IMG/VR virus record: IMGVR_UViG_3300031951_001396
Coordinates: 1-21,448 of that record
Length of the DNA stretch: 21,448 nt
DNA from: a virus
Strand: one strand, 5' to 3'
Positions 5,441 to 12,089 of the stretch are shown here, piece by piece; within the stretch, counting starts at the first letter, position 1, and each line of letters starts with the position of its first letter. Under the pieces are notes generated by a model. That model did not search any database, was not told the origin of the DNA, and saw only the letters and a list, made by a program, of their open reading frames with translations. A program made the translations under genes and the position numbers.

Positions 5441-6358
5441 ATGGCGCAGCCCCCGTCCTTCCCGTTCTACGCTGGCGACTGGATCGCCGGCACGGCGACC
5501 CTCAGCCTTGAGGCGAAGGGGGCGTATATCGACCTGCTGGCGCATCAGTGGAACAGCCATGAAGGTGTGCCAGGCGCCGATCCGGTGGCACTGTCTCGCA
5601 TCATTCGGGCGTCAAAAGCGGACGCGAAACGCGTGTGGGCGGAACTGTCGGGCAAGTTCGTTTTGCAGCCGGACGGGACGTATCGGAACGCGCGCGTTGA
5701 GCGTGAGCGCGAAGCCAAGGCGCGTTATCACGAGGCAAAACGCAGGAACGGCGAGAAGGGCGGGCGTCCTCGGTCAACCGAACAACCGACCGAAGGAAGA
5801 ACCGACAGGGTAACCGAGACGAAACCTACCGGTTATCCCCCATCACCATCTCCATCTCCATCTGTTCCTACGGAACAGAGAGACGCGCGCGCTGATGCGC
5901 CGACGCGCACAGAGCGGGCATCGAGGCCAAATCCCTACGCCCACGCTCAGGTCAAGGCCCCGAACGGGCGCGTGTTCTGGGAGGGGCCGATCTTCGACAT
6001 CCCGGATGGGTGGGCCGTGAAGGCGCTCAAGGCCAGCAACGGCAAGGCGGTTGGGTCGGACGTGGTGAAGTTCGCGCAGGCGCTCACGGCGAAGCTCGAA
6101 CGCGACGGCGCGGAGGCTCCGGCGCAGGGGTTCCTGGCGTGGCTCGATGCGGAGTGGGCGGCGTATCGGCAGCCGGCCGTGCGTGACGGCTACCGGCCGG
6201 CGTCGGAGTTCATCGAGGAGCAGAAGCGCGTGGCGGCCGAGGTCGCGGCCGAGGAAGCTGCGGCGAAGGCGAACGGCACGTATCGGTCGCTGGCGCAGAT
6301 CATGGCGGACGCGCGGGCGGCTCGCGCGGCCGAGCGGAAGGCGGCGACGCATGGCTGA
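5441..6358 (+). CDS. DUF1376/YdaU-type replication protein
   Basis: This 305-aa protein begins with a DUF1376 (YdaU-like) domain: FPFYAGDWIAGTATLSLEAK at residues 7-26, then GAYIDLLAHQWN and a helical DNA-binding-like region to about residue 100. Such proteins sit where lambda has its O gene and are thought to act in replication initiation. A low-complexity linker (about 105-165, including PSPSPSPS) joins it to a second region (170-250) and an Ala/Glu-rich tail. ATG 5441 is chosen over the longer frame from 5396 because it starts exactly at the FPFYAGDW domain. It overlaps dnaB by 8 bases. The linker-coding DNA has non-codon-phased repeats and could hold the origin. Confidence 0.8.
   Translation: MAQPPSFPFYAGDWIAGTATLSLEAKGAYIDLLAHQWNSHEGVPGADPVALSRIIRASKADAKRVWAELSGKFVLQPDGTYRNARVEREREAKARYHEAKRRNGEKGGRPRSTEQPTEGRTDRVTETKPTGYPPSPSPSPSVPTEQRDARADAPTRTERASRPNPYAHAQVKAPNGRVFWEGPIFDIPDGWAVKALKASNGKAVGSDVVKFAQALTAKLERDGAEAPAQGFLAWLDAEWAAYRQPAVRDGYRPASEFIEEQKRVAAEVAAEEAAAKANGTYRSLAQIMADARAARAAERKAATHG
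5776..5868. other. Candidate phage replication origin (iterons plus pyrimidine tract)
   Basis: AACCGA occurs four times at 5776, 5784, 5800 and 5812 (spacings 8, 16 and 12, not multiples of three), and an inverted CGGTT is at 5830. Four tandem CCATC(A/T) hexamers follow at 5840-5863 inside a pyrimidine-rich tract. GC is about 55% over 5771-5880 by hand count, against about 65-70% around it. Iterons followed by a strand-biased AT-rich stretch inside the initiator gene mirrors lambda ori inside O. Confidence 0.45.
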
Positions 6359-7703
6359 GCGCGTCTCGCCGCACGACCTGACGGCCGAACGCGCGGTCAT
6401 CGGCGCCGTGCTGCTCGAGCCGGAGATGTTCGACGTGGCCGAGGGCTGCGGGCTCAAGGCGCGGATGTTCTTCCGGCCGGCCCACGCGCGGCTGTGGGAG
6501 GCGATCACGCGGGTCCGTGGGTCCGGAGTCATCCCCGACGCCGTGACGCTCAGGAGCGACCTGGAGACGGCCGGGCAGCTCGACGAGGTGGGCGGGATGC
6601 TCTACATCGCCGGCCTGACGGACGGCGTGCCACGGTCCAGCAACGTCGAGGGCTACGCGCGGATCGTCTGCGAGAAGGCGCAGCTGAGGGATCTCATCGC
6701 GCAGGCGAACCGGACCATCGAGGAGGCGTACGACGGGTCGGACGTCGAGGAAGTCATCGACCGGGCCGAGGAACGACTGATGTCGGTGGGCCGGGACGCG
6801 GCGCGCGGGGACTTCCTGTTGGCGTCGGACTGGATGTCCGAGATGTATCGCGCGGTCGAGAAAGCGAACCACGAGAAGCGCGGCGTGACGGGCGTGCCGT
6901 GCGGGCTGGCGTCGATCGACAACCTGACGCGGGGCTGGCAGCCGAGCGACCTGATCGTGATTGCTGGCCGGCCGAGCGACGGCAAGACGGCGCTGATGAT
7001 GCAGTTCGCGCTGGAAGCCTCGCGGCACACGTTCGCGGCGGTCTGCTCGCTCGAGATGTCGCGGCTGTCGGTGGGGTTCCGGGCGGTGGCGCTGGAGGCG
7101 CGCGTCGATGCGTTCAAGCTGATGACCGGGCAGCTCGTGGCGCACGAGATGGGGCGCGTGGGCGATGCCCTGAGCCGTCTCGGGGAGCGCCGGCTGGCGA
7201 TTGACGACGCGGGGGGGCAGTCGGTGTCAGGGCTGTGCGCGAAGGTGCGCCGGCTGTCGGCCAGGTATGGCTCGGGGATCGTGTTCGTGGACTACCTGCA
7301 GCTTCTGCACGGGAACGGCGCCGAGAACCGCACGCAGGAGATCACGCAGATTTCCGGGCGGCTCAAGGCGCTGGCGAAAGAGCTGAGCGTGCCGCTGGTC
7401 GTGCTGTCGCAGCTCACGCGCGACAACGCGAAGGGCGGGCCGGCGTCTCGGCCGCAGTTGCATCACCTCCGCGATGGCGGGTCCATCGAGCAGGACGCGG
7501 ACGTGGTGCTGCTCATCCATCGGCCGAACAAGGCGACGGACTCGGGGCGGTTCCAGCACGGGGAGATCGTCGAGATCATTCTGGCGAAGCAGCGGAACGG
7601 CCCGGCCAATCGCACGCTCGAAATGCAGTGGGACGGCCCGACGATGCGGTTTACCGATCTCGACCGTGAAGCCTCTGCGCCGAGACAGGAGCGGCTGGCA
7701 TGA
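6351..7703 (+). CDS. dnaB: Replicative DNA helicase, DnaB family
   Basis: This 450-aa protein is a full-length DnaB-type hexameric helicase that would unwind the phage fork in 5'-3' direction. Residues 1-110 are the N-terminal domain (PHDLTAERAVIGAVLLEPEMF). The RecA-like domain has Walker A GRPSDGKTA at about 206-214, CSLEMSRLSV, Walker B VFVDYLQLL at about 310-318, then LSQLTR and the LRDGGSIEQDADVVLLIHRP block characteristic of DnaB. ATG 6351 is chosen over an upstream extension of 68 mostly Arg-rich residues, which is antisense-like composition inside the preceding gene. No helicase loader is recognisable nearby; the DUF1376 protein or host factors may load it. Confidence 0.95.
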   Translation: MAERVSPHDLTAERAVIGAVLLEPEMFDVAEGCGLKARMFFRPAHARLWEAITRVRGSGVIPDAVTLRSDLETAGQLDEVGGMLYIAGLTDGVPRSSNVEGYARIVCEKAQLRDLIAQANRTIEEAYDGSDVEEVIDRAEERLMSVGRDAARGDFLLASDWMSEMYRAVEKANHEKRGVTGVPCGLASIDNLTRGWQPSDLIVIAGRPSDGKTALMMQFALEASRHTFAAVCSLEMSRLSVGFRAVALEARVDAFKLMTGQLVAHEMGRVGDALSRLGERRLAIDDAGGQSVSGLCAKVRRLSARYGSGIVFVDYLQLLHGNGAENRTQEITQISGRLKALAKELSVPLVVLSQLTRDNAKGGPASRPQLHHLRDGGSIEQDADVVLLIHRPNKATDSGRFQHGEIVEIILAKQRNGPANRTLEMQWDGPTMRFTDLDREASAPRQERLA

Positions 7704-7888
7704 CCGCGCACACCCTCGCCGCGCAGCTGCTCTCCCGGCCCGACGTGCCGGTCACCGTGGCCGGGCATGGCGCGCTCCACGCGGTCACGCGCGCCGCCAA
7801 TGAAGACGGCCAGCCCGTGGTGGTGCTCTACGTGGTGGCGCCGGAGCCGCCAGAGTTCGTGCTGACGCCGGAGGCAGCGACACGATGA
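7700..7888 (+). CDS. Small hypothetical protein (62 aa)
   Basis: I do not recognise this 62-aa protein. It has a helical start (HTLAAQLLSRPDVPV) and then a beta-rich part (VTVAGHGALHAVTRAA, PVVVLYVVAPEPPEFVLT). The shape resembles tiny beta proteins common in phage replication regions. The ATG at 7700 overlaps the dnaB stop by 4 bases and its TGA overlaps the next start, so it is co-translated with dnaB and the winged-helix-like gene. No membrane segment or signal is seen. Confidence 0.65.
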   Translation: MTAHTLAAQLLSRPDVPVTVAGHGALHAVTRAANEDGQPVVVLYVVAPEPPEFVLTPEAATR

Positions 7889-8175
7889 CCCAACTCTCGA
7901 TGACCTACCCCTCGGCCGTCGTCTCCCGTCGCTCGGGCCTGCGTCGTGCGCGTCAGACCGGGGCGACGCTGCGGGACCTCTACCTGGCGCTGCTGGAGGC
8001 GCACCCGCAGGGCTTGACGGACCACGAGGCCGCGGCGCTGCTCGGGGTGCTCTCGACGACGGCGGGCGCGCGTCGTGGCGAGCTCATGGCGGCACGTCCG
8101 GGGCTGATCGAAGCGTGCGGGCGGGTGGCGCAGCCGCACATGGTGAGCCGCACGGTGTGGAGATTGGCGCGATGA
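7885..8175 (+). CDS. Winged-helix-like phage protein
   Basis: This 96-aa protein looks like a small winged helix-turn-helix domain: residues 29-49 (LRDLYLALLEAHPQGLTDHE) and the following AAALLGVLSTTAGARRGELMAA and GLIEACGRV segments match the helix, turn, recognition helix and wing pattern of small phage DNA-binding proteins. The C-terminal TVWRL fits the last wing strand. It could regulate transcription or assist replication. ATG 7885 overlaps the previous stop. It is the only DNA-binding regulator candidate in the window, so it might act on the dyads in the intergenic regions; this is inference. Confidence 0.55.
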   Translation: MTQLSMTYPSAVVSRRSGLRRARQTGATLRDLYLALLEAHPQGLTDHEAAALLGVLSTTAGARRGELMAARPGLIEACGRVAQPHMVSRTVWRLAR

Positions 8176-8441
8176 CCGGGAGAGTGCGCACGCAGCGGGA
8201 AGTCTTCATGCTCGGCCGTGGCCACTTCTGGGGTGGCGAGTGGCACTACACGGGTTGGGATGAGCCGTTCGCCACGCTCGACGCGGCGCAAGCGAGCATC
8301 CCCGGCGCGGTGTGGCTGAAAGACCCGGAGCGCCGCGTCTGGCGCACGGACCAGCAGGACATCATCAAGCGCCTGCCGTTGTCGCATGTGCCGCGCGTGT
8401 CGAAGCGCCGGCAGCGTGACGCCGAGAAGGAAGGCGCATGA
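8172..8441 (+). CDS. Hypothetical phage protein (89 aa)
   Basis: This 89-aa protein is not recognised. The first 60 residues are aromatic and beta-like (GRGHFWGGEWHYTGWDEPF, then VWLKDPERRVWR); the last 20 are strongly basic (RVSKRRQRDAEKEG). ATG 8172 is chosen over an upstream frame from 8115 because it forms an ATGA overlap with the preceding stop. The basic tail suggests nucleic-acid contact, but there is no named motif. It lies in a run of small replication-accessory genes. Confidence 0.6.
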   Translation: MTGRVRTQREVFMLGRGHFWGGEWHYTGWDEPFATLDAAQASIPGAVWLKDPERRVWRTDQQDIIKRLPLSHVPRVSKRRQRDAEKEGA

Positions 8442-8722
8442 GGCCGGTCTACGCGGCGCGTCGGGTCGATACCGCCTCGAAGCTGCTGGTGAAGGCGGCT
8501 CGGCAGCTTGGCGTGGACGTGGAGCCCTCTGGCGGCGCCGTGGACGCGTTCCTGTGGCTCGGCTCGGTCGTGCGGCTGGTGGATTGGAAGAGCCCCGGCA
8601 AGGCCGACCTGACGCCCTCACAGGCGAAGCTGATCGCCCGTGGCTGCCCGCTGCACTTCGTGTCCACGGTGGAGCAGTTGCAGGCGCTCATCGCGGGGAT
8701 GAAGCGTGAGGCTGGGCGATGA
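8438..8722 (+). CDS. VRR-NUC-like nuclease candidate
   Basis: This 94-aa protein has the compact PD-(D/E)xK pattern of VRR-NUC-type phage nucleases: D36 (GGAVDAF), then D49-W-K51 in RLVDWKSPGKA, then LTPSQAKLIARGCPLHFV, where the LTPSQ and G-x-P-x-x-x-V signatures are typical of the fold. Family members cut branched or looped DNA such as Holliday junctions or flaps. The Glu usual before the catalytic Lys is replaced by Asp with a Trp between (DWK), still compatible. It overlaps the neighbours by 4 bases on each side. It could resolve recombination intermediates together with Bet. Assigned by motif only. Confidence 0.65.
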   Translation: MRPVYAARRVDTASKLLVKAARQLGVDVEPSGGAVDAFLWLGSVVRLVDWKSPGKADLTPSQAKLIARGCPLHFVSTVEQLQALIAGMKREAGR

Positions 8723-8880
8723 CGCGCTGCGCGTGTGGGCGCCCGGTGCTGCAAGCCCGGTATCCCCGGTGTGCGGTGTGTCGGCGGCTGGCGCGGGCGG
8801 CTCGACAGACACCCGGCGGGCGGTTCGTGCGCTGGCTGCGCGTGTGGCGCGTGCGGCGCGGGATGGCAGCGGCAGCATAG
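8719..8880 (+). CDS. Tiny zinc-ribbon-like protein (53 aa)
   Basis: This 53-aa reading frame starts at ATG 8719, overlapping the VRR-NUC stop (ATGA), and ends with TAG at 8878-8880. It encodes MTRCACGRPV, then RYPRCAVCRR, so C4/C6 and C18/C21 could form a CxC...CxxC zinc knuckle, followed by an Arg/Trp-rich basic helix. The overlap, the cysteine pairs and the ribosome binding site for the next gene immediately after its stop (AGGGGGG at 8881) support it as real. Function is unknown; nucleic-acid binding is plausible from its charge. Confidence 0.6.
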   Translation: MTRCACGRPVLQARYPRCAVCRRLARAARQTPGGRFVRWLRVWRVRRGMAAAA

Positions 8881-8891
8881 AGGGGGGCGAC

Positions 8892-9164
8892 ATGGCGACG
8901 ACACACGAGGACCGGCTGCGGGAAGCAGCGGCGGATGGGGCGGACCGTTACTCACCGCCGCCGATTGTGACGGAATCGCTTGCCGCCGCCTGTCTGGCCG
9001 GGGCCGAGGCGCTGCGCCTGCTGCGGGAGTATCAGGAGACTACGGCGTTGGTCCGTGCGCTCAACGAGGACGGTGGCGGCTCAAGCCCGGAAGTGTTCGG
9101 GGCCGCGTGCGACCGATGCGATGCGGCCAAGGCCGCCCTGCTCGCCACGGAGGTGACGCGATGA
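8892..9164 (+). CDS. Hypothetical helical protein (90 aa)
   Basis: This 90-aa protein is unrecognised and mostly helical (LAAACLAGAEALRLLREYQET, then VFGAACDRCDAAKAALLA). Start ATG 8892 is chosen over a longer frame from 8706 because a very strong ribosome binding site (AGGGGGG, 8881-8887) lies just before it and the upstream part overlaps the zinc-ribbon gene. It overlaps the next start by 4 bases. It probably belongs to the same early operon as the genes before and after. Confidence 0.6.
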   Translation: MATTHEDRLREAAADGADRYSPPPIVTESLAAACLAGAEALRLLREYQETTALVRALNEDGGGSSPEVFGAACDRCDAAKAALLATEVTR

Positions 9165-9631
9165 CGCGAGACGAAGCCATCGAATCATGGAACCGCGTGA
9201 GCGCGGATGAGTCGTGGACGAATCCGCACGCGCACATCGAAAACCTGATCGCCGCAGGGGATCGGCTGCTCGCCGCCCTCTCCAGCCTCTCCCGCACACT
9301 GGCCGAGCGAGACGCGGAGATCGCTGACCGAGACGAGCGGCTAGCGGAACGTGACCGCGCCTGTATGCAGAACCTGATCGTGGCGGTGGGTCACGCTGAG
9401 CGCGCCAATCAGGCCGAGCGCGAACGCGACGAGGCCCGCGCCGCCCTAGCAGAACGCAACGCATGGCTGGCTGAATGCTACAAACTGACCGGCGCAGACC
9501 CGGACGGCAACGAGGACTGGCGGCTGGCCCCGCGTGCCGTGGCGGAAGTGAAACGGCTTCGGGAGGAACACGACGCCGATAGCGCCGCTCTCGCCGCTTA
9601 CGAGAAGGCCCACGCGAAGGCGCGGCCGTAA
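9161..9631 (+). CDS. Coiled-coil hypothetical protein (156 aa)
   Basis: This 156-aa protein is dominated by a heptad-like coiled coil of about 100 residues rich in Ala, Glu, Arg and Asp, including repeats of the type LAERDAEIADRDERLAERDR and ERDEARAALAERNAWLAE. The first 30 residues (TRDEAIESWNRVSADESW) resemble the start of Ead/Ea22-like phage early proteins, a class of nonessential accessory proteins, but the resemblance is weak. ATG 9161 overlaps the upstream stop. It is the last gene of the early block; a promoter-like gap and then the packaging genes follow. Confidence 0.6.
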   Translation: MTRDEAIESWNRVSADESWTNPHAHIENLIAAGDRLLAALSSLSRTLAERDAEIADRDERLAERDRACMQNLIVAVGHAERANQAERERDEARAALAERNAWLAECYKLTGADPDGNEDWRLAPRAVAEVKRLREEHDADSAALAAYEKAHAKARP

Positions 9632-9639
9632 TTCGTCGG

Positions 9640-9668
9640 CGCGTATGGTATACGTTCTGTCGTAGAAT
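9640..9668 (+). promoter_or_regulatory. Possible promoter/operator with CGTAGAAT
   Basis: CGTAGAAT at 9661-9668 repeats the 8-mer at 5152-5159, also in an intergenic gap. TAGAAT (9663-9668) is a reasonable -10 element but no good -35 lies 16-18 bases upstream. TACG (9651-9654) and CGTA (9661-9664) form a short dyad around a 6-base centre, the same centre length as the 5151 dyad. Weak but located where late transcription might start. Confidence 0.3.
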
Positions 9669-9711
9669 GTCCCGAGCGCCCCGCATGAGCCAATCCGGTG
9701 CCTATCCTGAC

Positions 9712-9750
9712 GGCCACGCCTGTCGGCCAGCCTTCCCGCGGCTGGTGGCC
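9712..9750 (+). promoter_or_regulatory. Hairpin abutting the small terminase start codon
   Basis: GGCCAC (9712-9717) pairs with GTGGCC (9745-9750), and CAGCC (9728-9732) pairs with GGCTG (9740-9744) directly inside it, with a 10-base 5' bulge and a 7-base loop. The structure ends 5 bases before ATG 9756 and covers the only purine-rich sequence that could serve as its ribosome binding site. It may control terminase translation, or act as a terminator of the early block without a T-run. Confidence 0.4.
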
Positions 9751-9755
9751 TAGCC

Positions 9756-10187
9756 ATGCCACGACACGCACCACGCGGTGCCATCAAGGGCAAGCCTGAC
9801 CCTTTGGACCTGTCGGACCACATGGATGAGCGAATCCGCTGCACTGCGCGGAGCAAGCGGAGCGGCAAGCAGTGTGGACGCGCGCCGATTCCTGGCGGGA
9901 CGGTCTGCTATATGCATGGCGGCGCGGCGCCGCAGGTCCAGGCCAAGGCGCGCGATCGGCTGATGGCGCTGCAGTTCCCGGCGATCGCCACGCTTGAGTT
10001 CCTGATGAAGAAGCGCGCGGAGTTCCCGTCCACGGCGTATGCCGCAGCCAAGGATGTGCTCGATCGGACCGAGGGGAAGCCGAAAGAGTCAATCGATATG
10101 AACGTGACCGGCGAGATTGCCTTGGTGCCGGAGCGCCTACAGGCGGCGCGCAAGCGTCTCGCGGAACGCGATCCGCAGAATCGTTAG
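9756..10187 (+). CDS. Putative terminase small subunit / HGG-motif protein
   Basis: This 143-aa protein carries a CCCH metal site: C29, C40, C51 and H54 in RCTARSKRSGKQCGRAPIPG and CYMHGG. Phage proteins with this HGG motif very often lie directly before the large terminase gene and are annotated as small-terminase-like, where they would recognise the packaging site. The remainder is helical (AKARDRLMALQFPAIATLEFL, then a C-terminal helix ERLQAARKRLAERD). ATG 9756 is the first start after the hairpin; its ribosome binding site is weak. The stop is 7 bases before the TerL start. DNA recognition has not been shown by sequence alone, so the name is a positional and motif inference. Confidence 0.6.
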   Translation: MPRHAPRGAIKGKPDPLDLSDHMDERIRCTARSKRSGKQCGRAPIPGGTVCYMHGGAAPQVQAKARDRLMALQFPAIATLEFLMKKRAEFPSTAYAAAKDVLDRTEGKPKESIDMNVTGEIALVPERLQAARKRLAERDPQNR

Positions 10188-10194
10188 CGATCTC

Positions 10195-11676
10195 ATGCCG
10201 GCCGCTGACCAGATCAACGCCGATCTCGCGGATTTCGTGGCGCAGTTCTACGATGACCCGCTCGGGTTTGTCCTGGCGGCCTACCCGTGGCAGGAGCCGG
10301 GACCGCTCGCGGACTTCGACGGCCCAGACCAGTGGCAGCGCGAGTTCCTGGCGTGGCTCGGTGCGGAGATCCGGGCGCGCAAGTTCGACGGGCAGCACGC
10401 GGTGGAGCCCATCCGGGCGGCCGTCTCGAGTGGCCACGGCATCGGCAAGTCCACGCTGCAGGCGTGGCTGGTGGACTGGATCACGGCCACGCGGCCCTAC
10501 TGCCGCGGCACGGTGACGGCGAACACGTCGACGCAGCTCGACACGAAGACGTGGGCGGCCATCATCTACTGGAAGAAACTGTCGATTACGGCGCACTGGT
10601 ACGAGATCAACACGCAACGGCTCTATTTCAAGGGGCATCGGGCCGATTGGTTCGTGGCGCCGCAGTCGTGTAAAGAGGAAAACTCGGAGGCGTTCGCCGG
10701 CCAGCACGCGGCCAATTCCACGTCGTTCTACATCTTCGATGAGGACTCGGCCGTCCCGGACAAGATCCACGAGGTGGCCCAAGGCGGCCTGACGGACGGC
10801 GAACCCATGTGGTTCCTGTTCGGGAATCCCACGCGGTCGCAGGGCGCGTTCCACCGGGCGTGTTTCGGGTCGGATCGTCATCGCTGGAAGGTCTGGACGA
10901 TCGACAGCCGGGACAGCCGCTTCACGAACAAGGCGCAGATCGCGGAGTGGATTCAGGACTACGGGGAAGACTCAGATTTCGTGCGGGTGCGCGTGCGGGG
11001 GCTGCCGCCGCGCGCCTCGGATCTGCAATTCATCGGGCAGCAGCTCGTGAGTGACGCGCAGACCCGGAATGTCTCGCCGCTCCCGGATGAGCCGCTGATC
11101 GCGGGGCTGGACCTGGCGCGTGGGGGGTCGGATGAGTGCGTGATCCGGTTCCGGCGTGGGCCGGACGCCCGAAGCATCCCGCCGATCCGCATCCCCGGCG
11201 AGAAAGCTCGGGATTCCATGCATCTGGTGACGATCACGGCGGACGTGCTGGCCAAGAACTACGGCGGCCAGATGGTCCGCACGCTGTTCGTCGATGCCAC
11301 GGGCGGGAGCATCGGGGGGCCGGTGGCGGATCGGCTGCGGCAGCTCGGGCACCGAAACGTTATCGATGTCCAGTTCGGCGGGGAATCCCCGGCGCCGCGG
11401 CTGGCCAATATGCGGGCGTTCATGTGGTCGCGAATGCGGGACTGGCTGAGCACGGGCGCGATCGATGCCAGCCCGGATCTCGAGATCGACCTGACCGGGC
11501 CCGGGTATCACCACGACAAGGGCGATCGGCTGGTGCTCGAGTCGAAGGAAAGCATGAAGAAGCGCGGGCTGGATTCGCCGGACGACGGGGACGCGCTGGC
11601 GCTCACCTTCGCGCAGACGGTGGCCGCGGCAGCCCCGGCGCCGATGCCGTACCGGCCCACGTCGGCTTGGGGGTAG
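10195..11676 (+). CDS. terL: Terminase large subunit
   Basis: This 493-aa protein is the DNA-packaging motor ATPase and nuclease. The N-terminal ATPase has a Walker A loop in SSGHGIGKST (about 78-87), and Walker B with the catalytic acid in FYIFDED (about 177-183), followed by the coupling motif region MWFLFGNPTR. The C-terminal RNase H-like nuclease shows acidic residues in GLDLARGGSDE (about 304-314), LFVDATGG (about 364-371) and DSPDDGDALALTFAQ (from about 459). Length is typical for TerL. ATG 10195 is preferred over a frame from 10117 that would overlap the preceding gene by 71 bases. It lies just before the portal block, the usual order. Confidence 0.93.
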   Translation: MPAADQINADLADFVAQFYDDPLGFVLAAYPWQEPGPLADFDGPDQWQREFLAWLGAEIRARKFDGQHAVEPIRAAVSSGHGIGKSTLQAWLVDWITATRPYCRGTVTANTSTQLDTKTWAAIIYWKKLSITAHWYEINTQRLYFKGHRADWFVAPQSCKEENSEAFAGQHAANSTSFYIFDEDSAVPDKIHEVAQGGLTDGEPMWFLFGNPTRSQGAFHRACFGSDRHRWKVWTIDSRDSRFTNKAQIAEWIQDYGEDSDFVRVRVRGLPPRASDLQFIGQQLVSDAQTRNVSPLPDEPLIAGLDLARGGSDECVIRFRRGPDARSIPPIRIPGEKARDSMHLVTITADVLAKNYGGQMVRTLFVDATGGSIGGPVADRLRQLGHRNVIDVQFGGESPAPRLANMRAFMWSRMRDWLSTGAIDASPDLEIDLTGPGYHHDKGDRLVLESKESMKKRGLDSPDDGDALALTFAQTVAAAAPAPMPYRPTSAWG

Positions 11677-11679
11677 GAC

Positions 11680-11709
11680 TTGCGGCGGCGCTACGTGTAA
11701 GCGCAGAAT
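11680..11709 (+). promoter_or_regulatory. Possible promoter with dyad after terL
   Basis: TTGCGG (11680-11685) and CAGAAT (11704-11709) are separated by 18 bases and match the -35 and -10 consensus at 4 of 6 positions each. Inside the spacer GCGCT (11688-11692) and AGCGC (11700-11704) form a dyad around ACGTGTA. This is one of few gaps in the late block (63 bp), ahead of the small gene and portal. The evidence is weak. Confidence 0.3.
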
Positions 11710-11739
11710 AGACGCCACGTCGAATGGAGGGCTGAGGGT

Positions 11740-11868
11740 ATGGCAAAGAAGACACCCGCACCGAAGAAGCCGGCGAAGGCCGCGACGCCCGAGACGGAAA
11801 GCCACGTGTACAACTTCCGGACCCGCAACAACCTGAAGCGCGGCGGCGGGAAGGCCACGGCGTGCTGA
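11740..11868 (+). CDS. Small basic protein (42 aa)
   Basis: This 42-aa frame begins at ATG 11740 behind a very good ribosome binding site (GGAGGGCTGAGGG, 11726-11738) and ends at TGA 11866-11868, overlapping the next ATG. The protein is Lys-rich and Ala/Pro-rich at the N-terminus (MAKKTPAPKKPAKAATPE) and polar later (NFRTRNNLKRGGGK). It could bind DNA or be a minor virion component. Start signal and coupling to the next gene make it a credible gene despite its size. Function is unknown. Confidence 0.65.
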   Translation: MAKKTPAPKKPAKAATPETESHVYNFRTRNNLKRGGGKATAC

Positions 11869-12086
11869 TGTTCCGACGCCTGACGAACGCGGCGCCTGCG
11901 CTGAGTCTGCGGCATACGCGGGCCGGTGTCTTGGTCCACGAGAAGGTGATCCGGGACGGCGTGATCCCGGCGCTGAAGGAAGCGGAAGCCCAGGTAGGCG
12001 CGATCGATGTCCGCGTGTCGGCGCTCGAGGCCGTGCGCGCGCGTGGATTCTGGGGCCGGCTGCGCTGGCTCCTGACGGGACGGTAA
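11868..12086 (+). CDS. Small protein before portal (72 aa)
   Basis: This 72-aa protein is not recognised. A helical central part (residues 25-56, VIRDGVIPALKEAEAQVGA and onward) looks like a short coiled coil, ending in an Arg/Trp-rich amphipathic stretch (RGFWGRLRWLLTGR) that could contact membrane or nucleic acid. ATG 11868 is preferred to GTG 11862 because it gives the TGATG overlap with the preceding stop. Three bases separate it from the portal start. A minor head or packaging accessory role is inferred only from position. Confidence 0.6.
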   Translation: MFRRLTNAAPALSLRHTRAGVLVHEKVIRDGVIPALKEAEAQVGAIDVRVSALEAVRARGFWGRLRWLLTGR

Positions 12087-12089
12087 CGC

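Noticed and set aside
5840-5863. CRISPR or microsatellite interpretation of the CCATC(A/T) repeats.
   Set aside because: Units are six bases with no spacers, inside a coding frame (Pro-Ser repeats); treated as part of the origin candidate.
6147-6350. A 68-residue N-terminal extension of DnaB.
   Set aside because: The extension is almost all Arg, Ser and Trp from reading the upstream gene out of frame; ATG 6351 gives the normal DnaB N-terminus.
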